Below the pieces are notes generated by a model. It did not search any database. It saw only the letters and a program-made list of their open reading frames with translations, and was not told where the DNA came from. A program made the position numbers and the translations under genes. Source: Verrucomicrobia bacterium UBA1731 (GTDB taxonomy: Bacteria; Verrucomicrobiota; Kiritimatiellia; RFP12; UBA1067). Taken from it: a stretch of 32,313 nucleotides of DNA. Position 1 is the first letter of the stretch; every line of letters begins with the position of its first letter. The stretch is from contig DCIH01000081.1 in the NCBI GenBank assembly GCA_002317575.1, forward strand, positions 1 to 32,313, written 5' to 3'. Below, piece after piece: positions 31,901 through 32,313 of the stretch.

Positions 31901-31929
31901 CCCGCGCGTGCTTGCGCGGGTTTGATTTT
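31901..31929 (+). terminator. Rho-independent terminator between convergent genes
   Basis: CCCGCGC (31901-31907) and GCGCGGG (31914-31920) form a perfect 7-bp stem around GTGCTT, followed directly by TTTGATTTT. It serves the giant gene on the plus strand. It lies 18 bases beyond the stop of the minus-strand gene, so it may partly insulate both. Confidence 0.65.
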
Positions 31930-31947
31930 GCAGAACCGCCGCCCGTT

Positions 31948-32259
31948 TCATTTCGCCGCCGTGATCGGCACGTTCACTTGCTGGGCGTTCGCCTGGACGA
32001 CGCCGTTCGTGTCGCCGCCCGCATGTGTGGCCGTTTGCGTGGAATGCGAAATCCATGCGACCGCCGGAATGCCCACGGCGAAGATTTCCGTGTGCTGTCC
32101 GCGCGTCGCGGGAACGAGGGACGAGCAACCGCTCGTGGTCGCCACCATTCCGCCGCCGAGCGCGCCGAGAAGCACCGGCTTCGCCGCCGCCCACAGGGCT
32201 TTCCCGAGTGCGCGCCAGTCGATGCGCGCAATCATGTTCTTGATGATTTCAGTGTTCAT
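31948..32259 (-). CDS. Small putative lipoprotein, minus strand
   Basis: A 103-residue protein starting MNTEIIKNMIARIDWRALGK, followed by a hydrophobic stretch (AAAKPVLLGALGGGMVATT) and SGCSS. It may be a lipoprotein lipidated at Cys45, although the N-terminal region before the core is unusually long. The rest is Ala/Thr/Gln-rich with AVGIPAVAWIS. On the minus strand AAAGGA (complement of 32266-32271) lies six bases before the ATG, a strong ribosome-binding site. It is convergent with the giant gene. I do not recognise the family. Small lipoproteins with late hydrophobic cores also occur in phage lysis cassettes, but nothing else in the window points to a prophage. Confidence 0.68.
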   Translation of the reverse strand: MNTEIIKNMIARIDWRALGKALWAAAKPVLLGALGGGMVATTSGCSSLVPATRGQHTEIFAVGIPAVAWISHSTQTATHAGGDTNGVVQANAQQVNVPITAAK

Positions 32260-32275
32260 GTTGTTTCCTTTCTGA

Positions 32276-32311
32276 TTGAACGTTGAAGGGGTCGGGCGCG
32301 GGATGCGCCCG
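32276..32311. repeat. Heptad pair and hairpin at the window edge
   Basis: TTGAACG and TTGAAGG (32276-32289) continue the heptad theme seen at 13127. A perfect 7-bp hairpin, CGGGCGC (32293-32299) with GCGCCCG (32305-32311) around GGGAT, follows and runs to the edge of the window. Both lie upstream of the minus-strand gene; I see no clear promoter for it inside the window. Confidence 0.4.
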
Positions 32312-32313
32312 CG

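Overview
The window is GC-rich and bacterial. It reads as an accessory, secretion-heavy stretch of a genome from the Planctomycetes-Verrucomicrobia-Chlamydiae superphylum, most likely Kiritimatiellota, Lentisphaerota or Verrucomicrobiota. This placement is an inference. It rests on the dense run of exported proteins, a family-7 carbohydrate esterase beside a DUF4091/GH123-like protein, a double-FAD secreted oxidoreductase, and a 6154-residue LamG / DUF2341 / beta-helix surface protein. No ribosomal, tRNA or phylogenetic marker gene is present to settle it.

Layout. Positions 1-91 hold nothing I can name. Genes at 92-379 (small lipoprotein) and 397-1422 (unknown exported protein) form a short, visibly less GC-rich unit closed by a hairpin terminator at 1434-1469. 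An extended -10 promoter then fires almost directly at the ATG of an acetyl-xylan-esterase-like gene (1536-2933). A second promoter (3015-3043) drives a tight six-gene run, 3084-10075: a LamG + DUF4091/GH123-like protein, a CBM9-like protein, a TPR-like protein, a metallophosphoesterase and two paralogous small lipoproteins. All six carry export signals. A repeat-rich spacer (10076-10249) with three GTAG-type palindromes precedes a second apparently leaderless gene, a 958-residue FAD-dependent oxidoreductase (10250-13126). The rest is almost entirely one gene, 13316-31780. A small lipoprotein on the minus strand (31948-32259) faces it across convergent terminator hairpins.

How the genes may work together. 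The esterase, the DUF4091/GH123-like protein and the CBM9-like protein suggest attack on an acetylated or amino-sugar-rich polysaccharide outside the cytoplasm. The metallophosphoesterase would remove phosphate, and the TPR-like protein and lipoproteins could be envelope partners. The substrate cannot be read from sequence. The giant protein is built as a surface adhesin or glycan-contact fibre: about eight LamG-type sandwiches, ten copies of an unnamed ~90-residue module, Fn3-like and PA14-like domains, and three C-terminal beta-helices.

The most unusual signals are at DNA level. A 12-bp tandem array lies inside the FAD oxidoreductase reading frame, bracketed by two 29-bp palindromes in inverted orientation that differ by a compensatory base-pair change. 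A further GTAG-type palindrome is translated in the same gene. A terminator-like hairpin plus T6 sits inside the signal-peptide codons of the giant gene. Two genes have a -10 box that places the transcript start at or next to the ATG.
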